64,000 nt of DNA from Pseudomonas graminis. GTDB lineage: Bacteria; Pseudomonadota; Gammaproteobacteria; Pseudomonadales; Pseudomonadaceae. The stretch covers positions 1 to 64,000 of the forward strand of contig NZ_FOHW01000019.1 in NCBI RefSeq assembly GCF_900111735.1, written 5' to 3'. Made by a program: the position numbers and the translations under genes. Under the pieces are notes generated by a model, which was not told the origin of the DNA, ran no database searches, and saw only the letters and a list, made by a program, of their open reading frames with translations. Positions 33,440-42,191 of this stretch are shown piece by piece (position 1 is the first letter of the stretch; each line of letters begins with the position of its first letter).

Positions 33440-36400
33440 CTAATACACGTCACGCACATAACGCTTCTGCTCGCTCAGACAGCGTAACTGCTCGGCCGCC
33501 TTTTCCAGGCTGACCCCGCCCTGTTCGCTGATCACACGACGCAATGCCTGATCGACATCCCGCGCCATCCGCGAGGCATCGCCGCAAATGTAAAGGTGCG
33601 CGCCCTCCTCCAGCCAGCGCCAGAGCTCAGCGGCCTGTTCCTGTATGCGCTGTTGAACGTAGATCTTGTCCGCCTGATCCCGGGAAAAGGCCAGACTCAG
33701 CCGGGTCAGCAGGCCGTCCTGCTGCATGCCTTGAAGCTCGTCACGGTAGTAAAAGTCGGTCGCCTGATGCTGCTCGCCGAAGAACAGCCAGTTACGGCCC
33801 CGATCGCCCCGGGCGCGGCGCTCCTGTAAAAACGCCCGAAACGGCGCCACGCCGGTGCCCGGGCCGATCATGATCATCGGCACGTCGCCATCGAGCGGTG
33901 GGCGAAAATGCCGCGTGGGCTGCAGGAAAATCGGCACCTCGCACTCGCCCGCACGATCCGCCAGGAAGGTCGACGACACGCCTTTGCGCGGGCCGTAGCG
34001 CACGGCGGAAACCGTCAGATGGACTTCATCGGGATGCGCCTTGGCGCTCGACGCGATGGAATAAAGCCGCGGTTGCAGCGGTTTGAGATGATCTAGCCAT
34101 TGCTCCGCAGAACAGGTAATGGGGAACTCGCGCAACACGTCGGCCAACTGCCGGCCCCACAGCCAGTCCTTCAGCTCGCTTTTGTAGGGTTCGGTCAGCA
34201 GGTTTTTCAGATCGTTGCTGCCGTTACGCTGGGCGATGAACGCCAAGGTGTCTGCGCCAGGTCGCGCGATTTCGAATTGCTCGGCCAACGCCTGACGCAG
34301 CGGCACGTCGCCAGCCTTGACGCCGCGCACCGGTTGCTCGGCATTCAGGCCTGTGAGCTTGAGCAACTCATCGACCAGCTCGGGGCAATTGCGCGGCCAG
34401 ACCCCCAAGGCATCGCCGGCTTCATAGGTCATCCCTGAACCTTCAAGGGTCAGCGCCAGTTGCCGGGTGTCTTTCGCGGCACCGTCCGCATTCAGTCGCC
34501 GATTAATCGACAAGCGCGCGTAATAGGGCTCTGCTCGTGAAGGCTGTTTCCCAAAAACCGGGCCGTTGTCGATGATTGAAGGAGTAGGAAGATTCAGCGA
34601 CAGCGCCTGCTGCAACCCTGTGAACCAGTTGTCTGCGTGGAGCTGGTATTCGCCGTCGCAATCGATTCTGGGGAGCAATGACGAGGCGCCCAGGTGCTGC
34701 AGGCGCTGGTCCAGGTTTTTGCCGTGCTGACAGAAGCTGTCATAACTCGAATCACCCAGCGCCAGAACGGCGTAGCGCAAAGATTCCAGACGTTCTTGCC
34801 GGGCAGCCAGTGACTGCCAGAACCGTTGCCCGTTATCGGGGGACTCGCCGTCGCCGAAGGTACTGCTGATCAGTGCCACGTTCTGCAGTTGGTCCAGACG
34901 CTCCGAGGGAAAACTGTCCATCGCCGCCACCTGAACCGGCACACCGGCAATCTTCAACTGGTCACCGAACTGCCGGGCCAATGCCTCGGCATTGCCGGTT
35001 TGTGATGCCCACAGCAGCGTCAACAGCGGCGCCTGTTCGGGTGCTGCCCGCGCCTCGGTCTCTGCTTGGGGCAAGTCGAGAAACCGATGACCGATCAGCT
35101 CGACCTTGCGCAGGGCGACCGCACAGCACTTGAATTCGGGCTGCCGGGAGATCGGGTCGACGGCGTCGTTGGTCACCGCGTTGATCGCCAGCTTTTCGCC
35201 ATACACGTCGTTCCAGTGAAAAGGCGCGAAGCAGTTGCCCGGCAGCACGCGGTTGCTGATCACCGCAGGCAACACCGCCAGCCCCCGCGCAGAATGGATT
35301 TCCACGCCATCGCCTTCGCGGATGCCCAGCGAAAGGGCATCCTCGGGGTGCAGCTCGACGAACGGCCGAGCATTAAGCGCGTTCAGTGTTGGCACTTTCC
35401 CGGTCTTGGTCAGCGTGTGCCACTGGTGTTGCAGGCGGCCGGTGTTGAGCACCATGGGAAATGCATCGTTGGGCTGTTCAGCCGGCGGCATGTGCGGACG
35501 TGGGAAAAATACCGCCTTGCCGTTTGCAGTGGGAAAGACAATCGGCCGCCGTGGCGTTACGGCTTCCTTGACTGGGCTCGCACCGCTCTCGCTGAGGTAA
35601 CGAATCGGGTTGCGTGTGCGCTCGTCATCAGGCGCGCACGGCCACTGCAAAGACTGCCCCCGCAGCCGCCCATAGCTGGCGCCGCGAATGTCGTAGCCCG
35701 TGGCGGGGTTCCAGGCCTGTTTGATTTCTTCGAATACTTCCTCCGCCGAGGCATAGGTGAAAGCCTCGGCGAAGCCCATTTCACAGGCGACCCTGGCGAT
35801 GATTTGCCAGTCCGGCAACGCCTGGCCCGGCGCATCAATGGCTTTCTGTGTCAGGTTCAGATTGCGTTCGGAGTTGATCATCACCCCTTCCGCTTCGGCC
35901 CAGAGCGCGCCCGGCAACAAGATGTCGGCGTAGCGGTTGGTTTCGGTGTCGAGGAAGGCGTCTTGGGTAATGACCAGCTCGGCGGTCTTCAGGGCGTCGA
36001 TCACCGTGGTGCGGTTGGCGACGCTGGCCACCGGGTTGGTGCAGATGATCCAGCAGGCCTTGATCACGCCGTCACGCATCTGCTCAAACAGGTCGATGGT
36101 GCCGCCACCGGGCTGGTGCGGGATGCTGCCCAGGGGGATGTGCCAGAGGTCTTCGATGAAGCGGCGATCGGCGTCCACCAACACCGAGCGCTGTCCGGGA
36201 AGTCCTGGGCCCATGTAGCCCATTTCCCTGCCGCCCATGGCATTCGGTTGGCCGGTCAGGGAAAACGGACCGCTGCCGGGCCGGCAAATCGCCCCGGTCG
36301 CCAGGTGCAGATTGCATAACGCATTAGTGTTCCAGGTGCCGTGGGTGCTCTGGTTCAGGCCCATGGTCCAGCAACTCATCCACTCCTGCGCCGCGCCGAT

Positions 36401-37246
36401 CATCCGCGCAGCCTGACGGATGTCGGCTTCGGCCAGGCCGGTGATCTGCGCGACGTAAGCGGGCGTGTACGCGGCGAGGAATTCGGGCATGACGTCCCAG
36501 CCCTGGGTGAACGAGGCGATGAAATCGGCATCGGTGTCGCCGTTCTCCACCAGCAAGTGCAACAGGCCATTGAGCAGCGCGAGGTCGGTGCCCGGTTTGA
36601 TTTGCAGGAACAGCCCGGCCTTGTCGGCGGTGGCACTGCGCCGGGGATCGACGACGATCAGCTTCGCCCCGGCCTTGACCCGGTCCATCATGCGCAGGAA
36701 CAGGATCGGGTGACAGTCGGCCATGTTGGCGCCAATCACGAAAAACAGATCGGCCTTGTCGAAATCATCATAGGACCCCGGCGGGCCGTCGGCGCCTAGC
36801 GAGAGCTTGTAGCCGCTGCCCGCGCTGGCCATGCACAGCCGCGAGTTGGACTCGATATTGGCCGTGCGCACAAAACCTTTGGCGAGCTTGTTGGCGAGGT
36901 ATTGCGCCTCCAGGGACATCTGCCCCGAGACATAGAACGCCAGCGCGCCGGGGCCGTCGCGATCCAGAATCCCACGCAGGCGCCGGGCGGTTTCGCTGAT
37001 CGCTGCGTCCATGTCAGCGCGCACCGGCTCGTGGCTGCGCTGATGGCGGATGTACGCGGACTCCATCCGTCCCGACCCGGCAATCGCCTGGCCGCAGGTG
37101 GTGCCTTTGGTGCACAGTCGGCCGAAATTGCTCGGGTGCGTCTTGTCGCCGACGACCTTGATGACCCGGTTGTCCGCGACCTGCAGGACGATGCCGCAAC
37201 CGACGCCGCAATAAGGACACACGCTTTTTACGCTGTTGCTCGCCAT
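33440..37246 (-). CDS. nasA: Assimilatory nitrate reductase fused to flavoprotein reductase
   Basis: This 1268-residue cytoplasmic enzyme reduces nitrate to nitrite for nitrogen assimilation. An N-terminal [4Fe-4S] motif (CPYCGVGCG, residues 9-17) precedes the Mo-bis-MGD catalytic domain (to about 725). A flavodoxin-like FMN domain (about 775-915, LWASQTGNAEALARQ) and a CysJ-type FAD/NAD(P)H reductase domain (about 950-1268: LYSIASSAK, GPGTGVAPFRAF, end RYVRDVY) follow. The fusion lets one chain take electrons from NAD(P)H. The start at 37246 follows AGGAAACGGAAT. It is divergent from nirBD, which uses the nitrite produced. A leader with an intrinsic terminator precedes it. Confidence 0.94.
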   Translation of the reverse strand: MASNSVKSVCPYCGVGCGIVLQVADNRVIKVVGDKTHPSNFGRLCTKGTTCGQAIAGSGRMESAYIRHQRSHEPVRADMDAAISETARRLRGILDRDGPGALAFYVSGQMSLEAQYLANKLAKGFVRTANIESNSRLCMASAGSGYKLSLGADGPPGSYDDFDKADLFFVIGANMADCHPILFLRMMDRVKAGAKLIVVDPRRSATADKAGLFLQIKPGTDLALLNGLLHLLVENGDTDADFIASFTQGWDVMPEFLAAYTPAYVAQITGLAEADIRQAARMIGAAQEWMSCWTMGLNQSTHGTWNTNALCNLHLATGAICRPGSGPFSLTGQPNAMGGREMGYMGPGLPGQRSVLVDADRRFIEDLWHIPLGSIPHQPGGGTIDLFEQMRDGVIKACWIICTNPVASVANRTTVIDALKTAELVITQDAFLDTETNRYADILLPGALWAEAEGVMINSERNLNLTQKAIDAPGQALPDWQIIARVACEMGFAEAFTYASAEEVFEEIKQAWNPATGYDIRGASYGRLRGQSLQWPCAPDDERTRNPIRYLSESGASPVKEAVTPRRPIVFPTANGKAVFFPRPHMPPAEQPNDAFPMVLNTGRLQHQWHTLTKTGKVPTLNALNARPFVELHPEDALSLGIREGDGVEIHSARGLAVLPAVISNRVLPGNCFAPFHWNDVYGEKLAINAVTNDAVDPISRQPEFKCCAVALRKVELIGHRFLDLPQAETEARAAPEQAPLLTLLWASQTGNAEALARQFGDQLKIAGVPVQVAAMDSFPSERLDQLQNVALISSTFGDGESPDNGQRFWQSLAARQERLESLRYAVLALGDSSYDSFCQHGKNLDQRLQHLGASSLLPRIDCDGEYQLHADNWFTGLQQALSLNLPTPSIIDNGPVFGKQPSRAEPYYARLSINRRLNADGAAKDTRQLALTLEGSGMTYEAGDALGVWPRNCPELVDELLKLTGLNAEQPVRGVKAGDVPLRQALAEQFEIARPGADTLAFIAQRNGSNDLKNLLTEPYKSELKDWLWGRQLADVLREFPITCSAEQWLDHLKPLQPRLYSIASSAKAHPDEVHLTVSAVRYGPRKGVSSTFLADRAGECEVPIFLQPTRHFRPPLDGDVPMIMIGPGTGVAPFRAFLQERRARGDRGRNWLFFGEQHQATDFYYRDELQGMQQDGLLTRLSLAFSRDQADKIYVQQRIQEQAAELWRWLEEGAHLYICGDASRMARDVDQALRRVISEQGGVSLEKAAEQLRCLSEQKRYVRDVY

Positions 37247-37263
37247 ATTCCGTTTCCTGAAAG

Positions 37264-37319
37264 CAAAAAAAGACGCCCTGTTCTCATCCGTTGAAAAACG
37301 GAGAGCACACGGCGCCTTT
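37264..37319 (-). terminator. Leader terminator/attenuator of nasA
   Basis: On the minus strand AAGGCGCC pairs with GGGCGTCTT (one G-U) around an inner stem CCGTT/AACGG, then a run of seven U follows. It ends only about 17 bases before the nasA ATG, downstream of the predicted promoter, so it must be read through for nasA expression. This is as expected for NasT/ANTAR antitermination. Confidence 0.75.
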
Positions 37320-37364
37320 GTCGTGAATATGGCAATCGGCGTTGATTGCCTGTGGGGACGATCT

Positions 37365-37380
37365 TGCAAACGGCAGGCCA
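37365..37380 (-). promoter_or_regulatory. Sigma-54-type promoter of nasA
   Basis: On the minus strand TGGCCTGCCGTTTGCA gives GG-N10-GC with the TTGCA -12 element. Transcription would start near 37353, making a leader of about 107 bases before nasA. Confidence 0.6.
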
Positions 37381-37543
37381 GCGCGGGGCAATACCGCGCC
37401 TATAGAAACTCGCTCAGTTGCCGATTGGCCCTGGCTGGCCGCATTGCCGACGGCAGCGATCCCGAGTGCGCCACCGCTGCTCGCCAAACGACTTCGGCGC
37501 GGGGAATGTTTGAGCTTCACGATGGGGCGGCCCGCGCGAAATC

Positions 37544-37558
37544 GCACTGTTTGTGTGC
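37544..37558. promoter_or_regulatory. Candidate NtrC binding site
   Basis: GCAC-TGTTTGT-GTGC has the GCAC-N7-GTGC spacing of NtrC enhancer sites. It lies between the two divergent sigma-54-type promoters, about 165 bases from the nasA one and 240 from the nirB one, a plausible enhancer position for both. Confidence 0.5.
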
Positions 37559-37598
37559 CGGCTCAGGCTGACCCAAATCCCGCTTCTGCCCAAAGGGC

Positions 37599-37728
37599 GT
37601 AGGAGCGCGCTTGCCCGCGATCTGGCGCGCAGCGGCAGCAAACACGTCGAATGCGGTCTGTCTGACACAACCAGGGTGTCCGGTTTGGCTGCCGGTTCCC
37701 GGCAGATCGCGGGCAAGCGCGCTCCTAC
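37599..37728. repeat. REPIN (GCGCGCTTGCCCGCGA type)
   Basis: Inverted arms GTAGGAGCGCGCTTGCCCGC and its complement enclose about 85 bases. It lies in the divergent nasA-nirB regulatory region, between the candidate NtrC site and the nirB promoter. Confidence 0.85.
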
Positions 37729-37795
37729 GCCCTGCGGGCAGAATCAAGAGCAGAACGCGCCGTACGCGGGCGTGAGTTACTCACCCATACCCGGC

Positions 37796-37811
37796 TGGCA
37801 CAGCCATTGCT
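37796..37811 (+). promoter_or_regulatory. Sigma-54-type promoter of nirBD
   Basis: TGGCAC-AGCCA-TTGCT matches the sigma-54 consensus with exact GG-N10-GC spacing. Transcription would start near 37822, leaving a leader of about 210 bases before nirB. Confidence 0.7.
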
Positions 37812-37950
37812 ACGTCCCTGATCAAGTCCAGCCTGAACACGCGGTTGGCAGCCCTGGCCGGTCAACGCGGACCGCCAGCCGTTCGCGGCATCGGGCTCAC
37901 CAGGTTGGCGTCGACACTGTGGTCGCGCGGCAACCCCTAAAAGAACAGGC

Positions 37951-37989
37951 AAAGGCGCCTGGAACCGAGAGGTTCCGGGCGCCTTTTTT
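37951..37989 (+). terminator. Leader terminator/attenuator of nirBD
   Basis: AAGGCGCC-T-GGAACC and GGTTCC-G-GGCGCCTT form a long stem with a GAGA tetraloop, followed by eight T. It lies after the promoter and 42 bases before the nirB ATG, so nirBD needs antitermination. The outer GGCGCC stem and the T-run ending in GC are shared with the nasA leader. Confidence 0.85.
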
Positions 37990-38030
37990 TTGCTTTTGAA
38001 AAACCTGATTGGCCTTGGCCGGGACTCGAT

Positions 38031-40592
38031 ATGACCACCACAGTCGCCCCACTCAACGACGTCCAAACCCTGATCGTCATCGGCAACGGCATGGTGGGTC
38101 ACCACTGTGTCGAACAGTTGATCGCCGCCGGCGCCCTTGAGCGCTATCGCATTCATGTCTTCGGCGAGGAAGGCCAACGCGCCTACGACCGCGTGCACCT
38201 GTCCGAATACTTTGGCGGCCGCGACGCCGAGTCACTGGCGATGAGCGCTGCTTCTTTATATGAGCAGACCGGGCTTGCGCTGCACCTGGGCGTGCCGGTG
38301 CTGGAAATCGACCGGGCGCGGCGCGAAGTGATCACCGCCAAGGGCAGCTTTGGTTACGACAAGCTGGTGCTGGCGACCGGTTCGTATCCTTTCGTGCCGC
38401 CCATCGAAGGCGCTGAAGGCAACTCGCGGCTGGTCTACCGCACCTTGGACGACCTCGACACCATCCGCGCCGCCGCCCGCCAGGCGAAACGCGGCGTGGT
38501 GGTCGGCGGCGGGCTGTTGGGACTGGAAGCGGCCAACGCGCTGAAGTCCCTGGGCCTGGAAGCCCACGTGGTGGAATTCGCGCCGCGCCTGATGCCAGTG
38601 CAACTCGATGACCACGGCGGCGCTGCCCTGAAGGCGCGCATCGAAGCGCTGGGCGTTGGCGTGCATCTGTCTCGCGCGACCCAATCCATCAGCGCGGGGG
38701 AGGAATACCGCTACCGGATGAATTTCGCCGGCGATGAGTTCCTCGAAACTGACCTGATCGTTTTCTCCGCCGGCATCCGCCCCCAGGACGCCCTCGCCCG
38801 TCAGTGTGAACTGGCGTTGGGTCCGCGCGGCGGCATCGCCATCGACGAGCACTGCCGCACCAGCGACGCTGACATTTTTGCCATCGGTGAGTGCGCCGCC
38901 TGGAACGGTAGCGTCTTCGGCCTCGTCGCGCCGGGTTATCAAATGGCGCGCAATGTCGCCGCGCAGTTGTGCGACCTGGCCGCCGAGCCGTTCTTCGGCG
39001 CGGATATGTCGACCAAACTGAAACTGCTCGGCGTCGACGTCGGCTCCATCGGTGATGCCCATGGCGCGTTGACGGGCGCGCGCAGTTACCGGTTTATTGA
39101 CGAGGCCACCGGCAGTTATCGCCGTTTGGTGGTGTCCGCCGATGGCAAAAAAGTGCTCGGCGCCGTGCTGGTGGGCGACAACAGTTATTACGACACCTTG
39201 CTGCAATACGCACAGAACGGCATCAAGCTGCCCGCCGATCCATCGAGCCTGATCCTGCCCCACAGCGACGGCGCGCCAACCCTTGGCGCCGATGCCCTGC
39301 CCGCCACGGCAACCATTTGCTCGTGCCACAACGTCAGCAAGGCCTCGATCTGCTCGGCCATCGACGGCGGTTGCACGGACCTGGCCGGGCTCAAGGCCTG
39401 TACCAAGGCCGCCACCGGTTGTGGCGGTTGCGCGGCGCTGCTGAAGAGCGTGTTCGAGCACGAGCTGATCGCCCGCGGCGTCACCGTTGATAAAAGCCTG
39501 TGCGAGCACTTCGCTTTCACGCGTCAAGAGCTGTACGCCTTCGCCCGCGTGGAGAACATTGAAAGCTTCGACGAGATGCTGGCCCGCCACGGCAAAGGCC
39601 ATCTGGGTTGCGACATCTGCAAGCCTACCGTCGGCTCGATCCTCGCCTCGTGCTGGAATCGGCCGATCATGGACCCGTCGCTGGTGCCGTTGCAGGACAC
39701 CAACGACACCTTCATGGCCAACATGCAGAAGAACGGCACGTATTCAGTGGTGCCGCGCATTCCTGCGGGGGAAATCACTGCGGACGGTTTGATCGCCATC
39801 GGCGCGGTCGCAAAGAAATACGACCTGTACACCAAGATCACCGGCGGCCAGCGCATCGACCTGTTTGGCGCGCAGTTGCACGAGCTACCGGACATCTGGG
39901 CCGAGCTGATTGCCGCCGGCTTCGAGACCGGTCATGCCTACGGTAAATCGACGCGAACGGTGAAGTCCTGCGTCGGCAGCACCTGGTGCCGTTACGGCGT
40001 TCAGGACAGCTTGCAAATGGCGCTGAACATCGAGGATCGCTACAAAGGCCTGCGCTCGCCGCACAAGCTGAAGTTCGCGGTGTCCGGTTGCACCCGTGAA
40101 TGCGCTGAAGCCCAGAGCAAGGACATCGGCGTGATCGCCACGGAGAACGGCTGGAATCTCTACGTATGCGGCAACGGCGGCATGCGCCCGCGCCACGCCG
40201 AGCTGTTCGCCACCGATCTGGACGACGAGACGCTGATTCGCTATATCGACCGCGTGCTGATGTTTTACATCCGCACCGCTGACAAGTTGCAGCGGACGTC
40301 GGTGTGGCGCGAGTCCCTTGAAGGCGGGCTGGATTTTCTGAAGGCCGTGGTGATCGATGACAGCCTGGGGCTGGCCGCTGAACTGGAGGCGCAGATGCAG
40401 TTGGTGGTAGACCGTTATGAATGCGAGTGGGCAAACGCGCTGAAGAGCCCGGAGAAACTCAAGCGCTTCCGCACCTTCGTCAACGACAAGGGCGCTGACC
40501 CTGACATTCATTTCGTCAAGGAGCGCAGCCAGCGTCGTCCGGCTCGCGCGGAAGAGTTGAATCTGATTGCCGCTGTGGAGGTTGCACGATGA
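38031..40592 (+). CDS. nirB: Assimilatory nitrite reductase, large subunit
   Basis: This 853-residue cytoplasmic enzyme reduces nitrite to ammonium with NAD(P)H. An N-terminal FAD/NAD domain (IVIGNGMVGHHCVEQL; GVVVGGGLLGLEAANAL) is followed by a BFD-type [2Fe-2S] region (ICSCHNVSKASICSAI and TGCGGCAALLK, about 425-480). The sirohaem/[4Fe-4S] reductase domain has CVGSTWCRYG and SGCTRECAEAQ. It is the first gene of nirBD, overlapping nirD by four bases (ATGA). The ATG at 38031 follows GGGACTCGAT, a weak ribosome site. Its leader carries an attenuator. Confidence 0.96.
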   Translation: MTTTVAPLNDVQTLIVIGNGMVGHHCVEQLIAAGALERYRIHVFGEEGQRAYDRVHLSEYFGGRDAESLAMSAASLYEQTGLALHLGVPVLEIDRARREVITAKGSFGYDKLVLATGSYPFVPPIEGAEGNSRLVYRTLDDLDTIRAAARQAKRGVVVGGGLLGLEAANALKSLGLEAHVVEFAPRLMPVQLDDHGGAALKARIEALGVGVHLSRATQSISAGEEYRYRMNFAGDEFLETDLIVFSAGIRPQDALARQCELALGPRGGIAIDEHCRTSDADIFAIGECAAWNGSVFGLVAPGYQMARNVAAQLCDLAAEPFFGADMSTKLKLLGVDVGSIGDAHGALTGARSYRFIDEATGSYRRLVVSADGKKVLGAVLVGDNSYYDTLLQYAQNGIKLPADPSSLILPHSDGAPTLGADALPATATICSCHNVSKASICSAIDGGCTDLAGLKACTKAATGCGGCAALLKSVFEHELIARGVTVDKSLCEHFAFTRQELYAFARVENIESFDEMLARHGKGHLGCDICKPTVGSILASCWNRPIMDPSLVPLQDTNDTFMANMQKNGTYSVVPRIPAGEITADGLIAIGAVAKKYDLYTKITGGQRIDLFGAQLHELPDIWAELIAAGFETGHAYGKSTRTVKSCVGSTWCRYGVQDSLQMALNIEDRYKGLRSPHKLKFAVSGCTRECAEAQSKDIGVIATENGWNLYVCGNGGMRPRHAELFATDLDDETLIRYIDRVLMFYIRTADKLQRTSVWRESLEGGLDFLKAVVIDDSLGLAAELEAQMQLVVDRYECEWANALKSPEKLKRFRTFVNDKGADPDIHFVKERSQRRPARAEELNLIAAVEVAR

Positions 40593-40966
40593 GCCAGGCG
40601 AATGCGGCAGTGATGGAGATGCCGAAGACTCAGGTGTGGCGCGCGGTCTGTGCCCGTGAGGATCTGGTCCTTAATTCCGGCGTGGTGGCGCTGGTGGGCA
40701 ATGCGCAGGTGGCGCTGTTTTATGTGGCGTCCGTTGGTGGCGCGCCGCAGTTGTTTGCGGTGGACAATCGCGATCCGGTCACTGGGGTGAATGTGATTGG
40801 CCGGGGATTGATTGGCAGTTTGGGTGGCGACCTTGTGATTGCTTCGCCTTTGTATAAGCAGCATTACCGGCTGGAGGATGGCACGTGTCTGGAGGATGCG
40901 GCGCTGCGGCTGCGGACTTGGCCGGTTCGGCTGGTGGGGGATGTTGTGGAGGTTGATGTGGGGTAA
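40589..40966 (+). CDS. nirD: Nitrite reductase small subunit (Rieske-like)
   Basis: This 125-residue partner of NirB has the Rieske-like fold. The core reads GVVALVGNAQVALFYVASVG, then FAVDNRDPVTG. The stretch where Rieske proteins carry Cys-His pairs lacks the full ligand set (no C-x-H), as is usual in NirD, so it probably has no cluster. It starts in overlap with the nirB stop. It is followed immediately by a short tandem repeat. Confidence 0.93.
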   Translation: MSQANAAVMEMPKTQVWRAVCAREDLVLNSGVVALVGNAQVALFYVASVGGAPQLFAVDNRDPVTGVNVIGRGLIGSLGGDLVIASPLYKQHYRLEDGTCLEDAALRLRTWPVRLVGDVVEVDVG

Positions 40967-40997
40967 GGCGTTCAGGCGTTCAGGCGTTCAGGCGTTC
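40966..40997. repeat. Four tandem 8-bp repeats
   Basis: AGGCGTTC is repeated four times without a break, beginning on the last base of the nirD stop codon. Unit number may vary by slippage. It lies outside the coding frame. Confidence 0.85.
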
Positions 40998-41030
40998 AGA
41001 ATCAAGAGCGTCGGCCTAACGGCCTCGGGT

Positions 41031-41090
41031 TTCGCCTTCGGCGAGTTACTTGATAAAGCCCCAAGTAACCAAGGGCTTGTGCTCCTGGTT
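41031..41090 (+). repeat. Dispersed intergenic repeat, copy 2
   Basis: This matches the reverse complement of 1-63, including the hairpin GTTACTTG / CAAGTAAC and the word CTCCTGGTT. GC-rich sequence continues to about 41250 without a supported gene. Confidence 0.6.
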
Positions 41091-41300
41091 GGGCTCCTCC
41101 TTCGTCGGAGTACCCTCACTCCGGTCTCGCTCCGTGGGCCCGCGCCGAACGGACATCCATGTCCTGACGGCGCTCTCGCGGCATCCATGCCGCTCGGCCC
41201 ACTGCGCGAAACCTGCGTTCAGCCTGCACCCAAGTCGCGATTGGCGGTGACTGAGCCTTTTGTGTAGGAAGATCAAAAGCGCTTTCAAGCAGATCAAAGG

Positions 41301-41393
41301 CTTCCCGGCTGAAGCCGGTCCCACAGTCGGGGACGACGCCACTTCTGCTGGATGCACGCGCCGCTTTTAGTGGGACCGGCTTTAGCCGGGAAG
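41301..41393. repeat. Palindromic repeat (CTTCCCGGCTGAAGCCGGTC type)
   Basis: CTTCCCGGCTGAAGCCGGTC and its inverted, slightly diverged copy at 41371-41393 flank about 50 bases. This is a different repeat family from the TAGGAG REPINs. Confidence 0.7.
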
Positions 41394-41437
41394 AGGTCGA
41401 TGTGGGCGATGCCAGATTCTTGGGGGTGAACCTGATC

Positions 41438-41560
41438 GTTCCCACGCTCCGCGTGGTAACGCAGCCCCGGACGCTCTGCGTCCTGCAGGCGACGCGGACT
41501 CATGTCTGGGCGATGGGACGCGGAGCGTCGTGGACGGTGTTACCACGCGGAGCGTGGAAC
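41438..41560. repeat. Palindromic repeat (GTTCCCACGCTCCGCGTGG type)
   Basis: GTTCCCACGCTCCGCGTGG is itself nearly palindromic and recurs inverted at 41539-41560. This is a third repeat family in the same 900-base gene-free stretch. Confidence 0.7.
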
Positions 41561-41603
41561 AATCATGAGCACCCAACATCTGCCCACTACAGGGTGGAGA
41601 ACA

Positions 41604-41737
41604 GTAGGAGCGTGGCTTGTCCCGCGATCTGGCGCGAAGCGGCAGCAAGACGGGTAAACGCGGTGTGCCAAGTGAAACACAGCCGTCAGATTCCACGGCT
41701 GCTGCGCAGCCGATCGCGGGACAAGCCACGCTCCTAC
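41604..41737. repeat. REPIN (GCGTGGCTTGTCCCGCGA type)
   Basis: Inverted arms GTAGGAGCGTGGCTTGTCCC and its complement enclose about 90 bases. It closes the repeat-rich stretch 40967-41790, which contains no supported gene. Confidence 0.85.
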
Positions 41738-41793
41738 GGCCTATGGCCAGGATCAACAGCAGATTGCGCTGCCCATTCCCAAATCCCGGGCAC

Positions 41794-41817
41794 AAAAAAA
41801 GCGACCCTAAGGTCGCT
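41794..41817 (-). terminator. Terminator of the tRNA-Val/tRNA-Asp transcript
   Basis: On the minus strand AGCGACC-TTAG-GGTCGCT is followed by seven U. It lies 44 bases past the 3' end of tRNA-Asp. Confidence 0.85.
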
Positions 41818-41860
41818 CTCTTTGTCGTTACGAAGAGTTCAAGGGCTTCGTAACTCAATA

Positions 41861-41937
41861 TGGCGCAGCGGACGGGACTCGAACCCGCGACCCCCGGCGT
41901 GACAGGCCGGTATTCTAACCGACTGAACTACCGCTGC
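41861..41937 (-). tRNA. tRNA-Asp (anticodon GTC)
   Basis: This is a 77-base cloverleaf on the minus strand. The acceptor stem GCAGCGG/CCGCTGC, anticodon loop CTGTCAC with GTC, T-arm GGTTCGAGTCC, discriminator G and encoded CCA are all present. It is the second gene of a two-tRNA transcript. Confidence 0.97.
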
Positions 41938-41956
41938 GCGTAACACTTGAAACGAA

Positions 41957-42032
41957 TGGTGGGTGATGACGGGATCGAACCGCCGACATTCTGCTTGTAA
42001 GGCAGACGCTCTCCCAGCTGAGCTAATCACCC
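41957..42032 (-). tRNA. tRNA-Val (anticodon TAC)
   Basis: This is a 76-base cloverleaf on the minus strand. The acceptor stem GGGTGAT/ATCACCC, anticodon loop CTTACAA with TAC, T-arm GGTTCGATCC and encoded CCA are present. It is the first gene of the transcript, 19 bases before tRNA-Asp. Confidence 0.97.
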
Positions 42033-42052
42033 TTCGCTTCGGTGTGGCGCGC

Positions 42053-42081
42053 ATTCTACGGAGCGATCAAAAAGCTGGCAA
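42053..42081 (-). promoter_or_regulatory. Sigma-70 promoter of the tRNA pair
   Basis: On the minus strand TTGCCA and TAGAAT are separated by exactly 17 bases and followed by a GC-rich GCGCGCC discriminator, typical of stable-RNA promoters under stringent control. Confidence 0.7.
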
Positions 42082-42191
42082 GCACTTTTTGAAATAAATT
42101 TTATAATCCTTCCAAAGGCTTACATCAGGGTTGGCCGCAGGGTCGCAGCAGCGAATAATGCCCCCCTTTGTATAAAGGAGAGATGTACCCC

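Noticed and set aside
35066..36319. 417-codon plus-strand frame opposite nasA
   Set aside because: It overlaps the molybdopterin domain of nasA completely and shows no motif.
37741..37800. Second NtrC-like half-sites near the nirB promoter
   Set aside because: Only isolated GCAC or GTGC words were found, without the N7 spacing.
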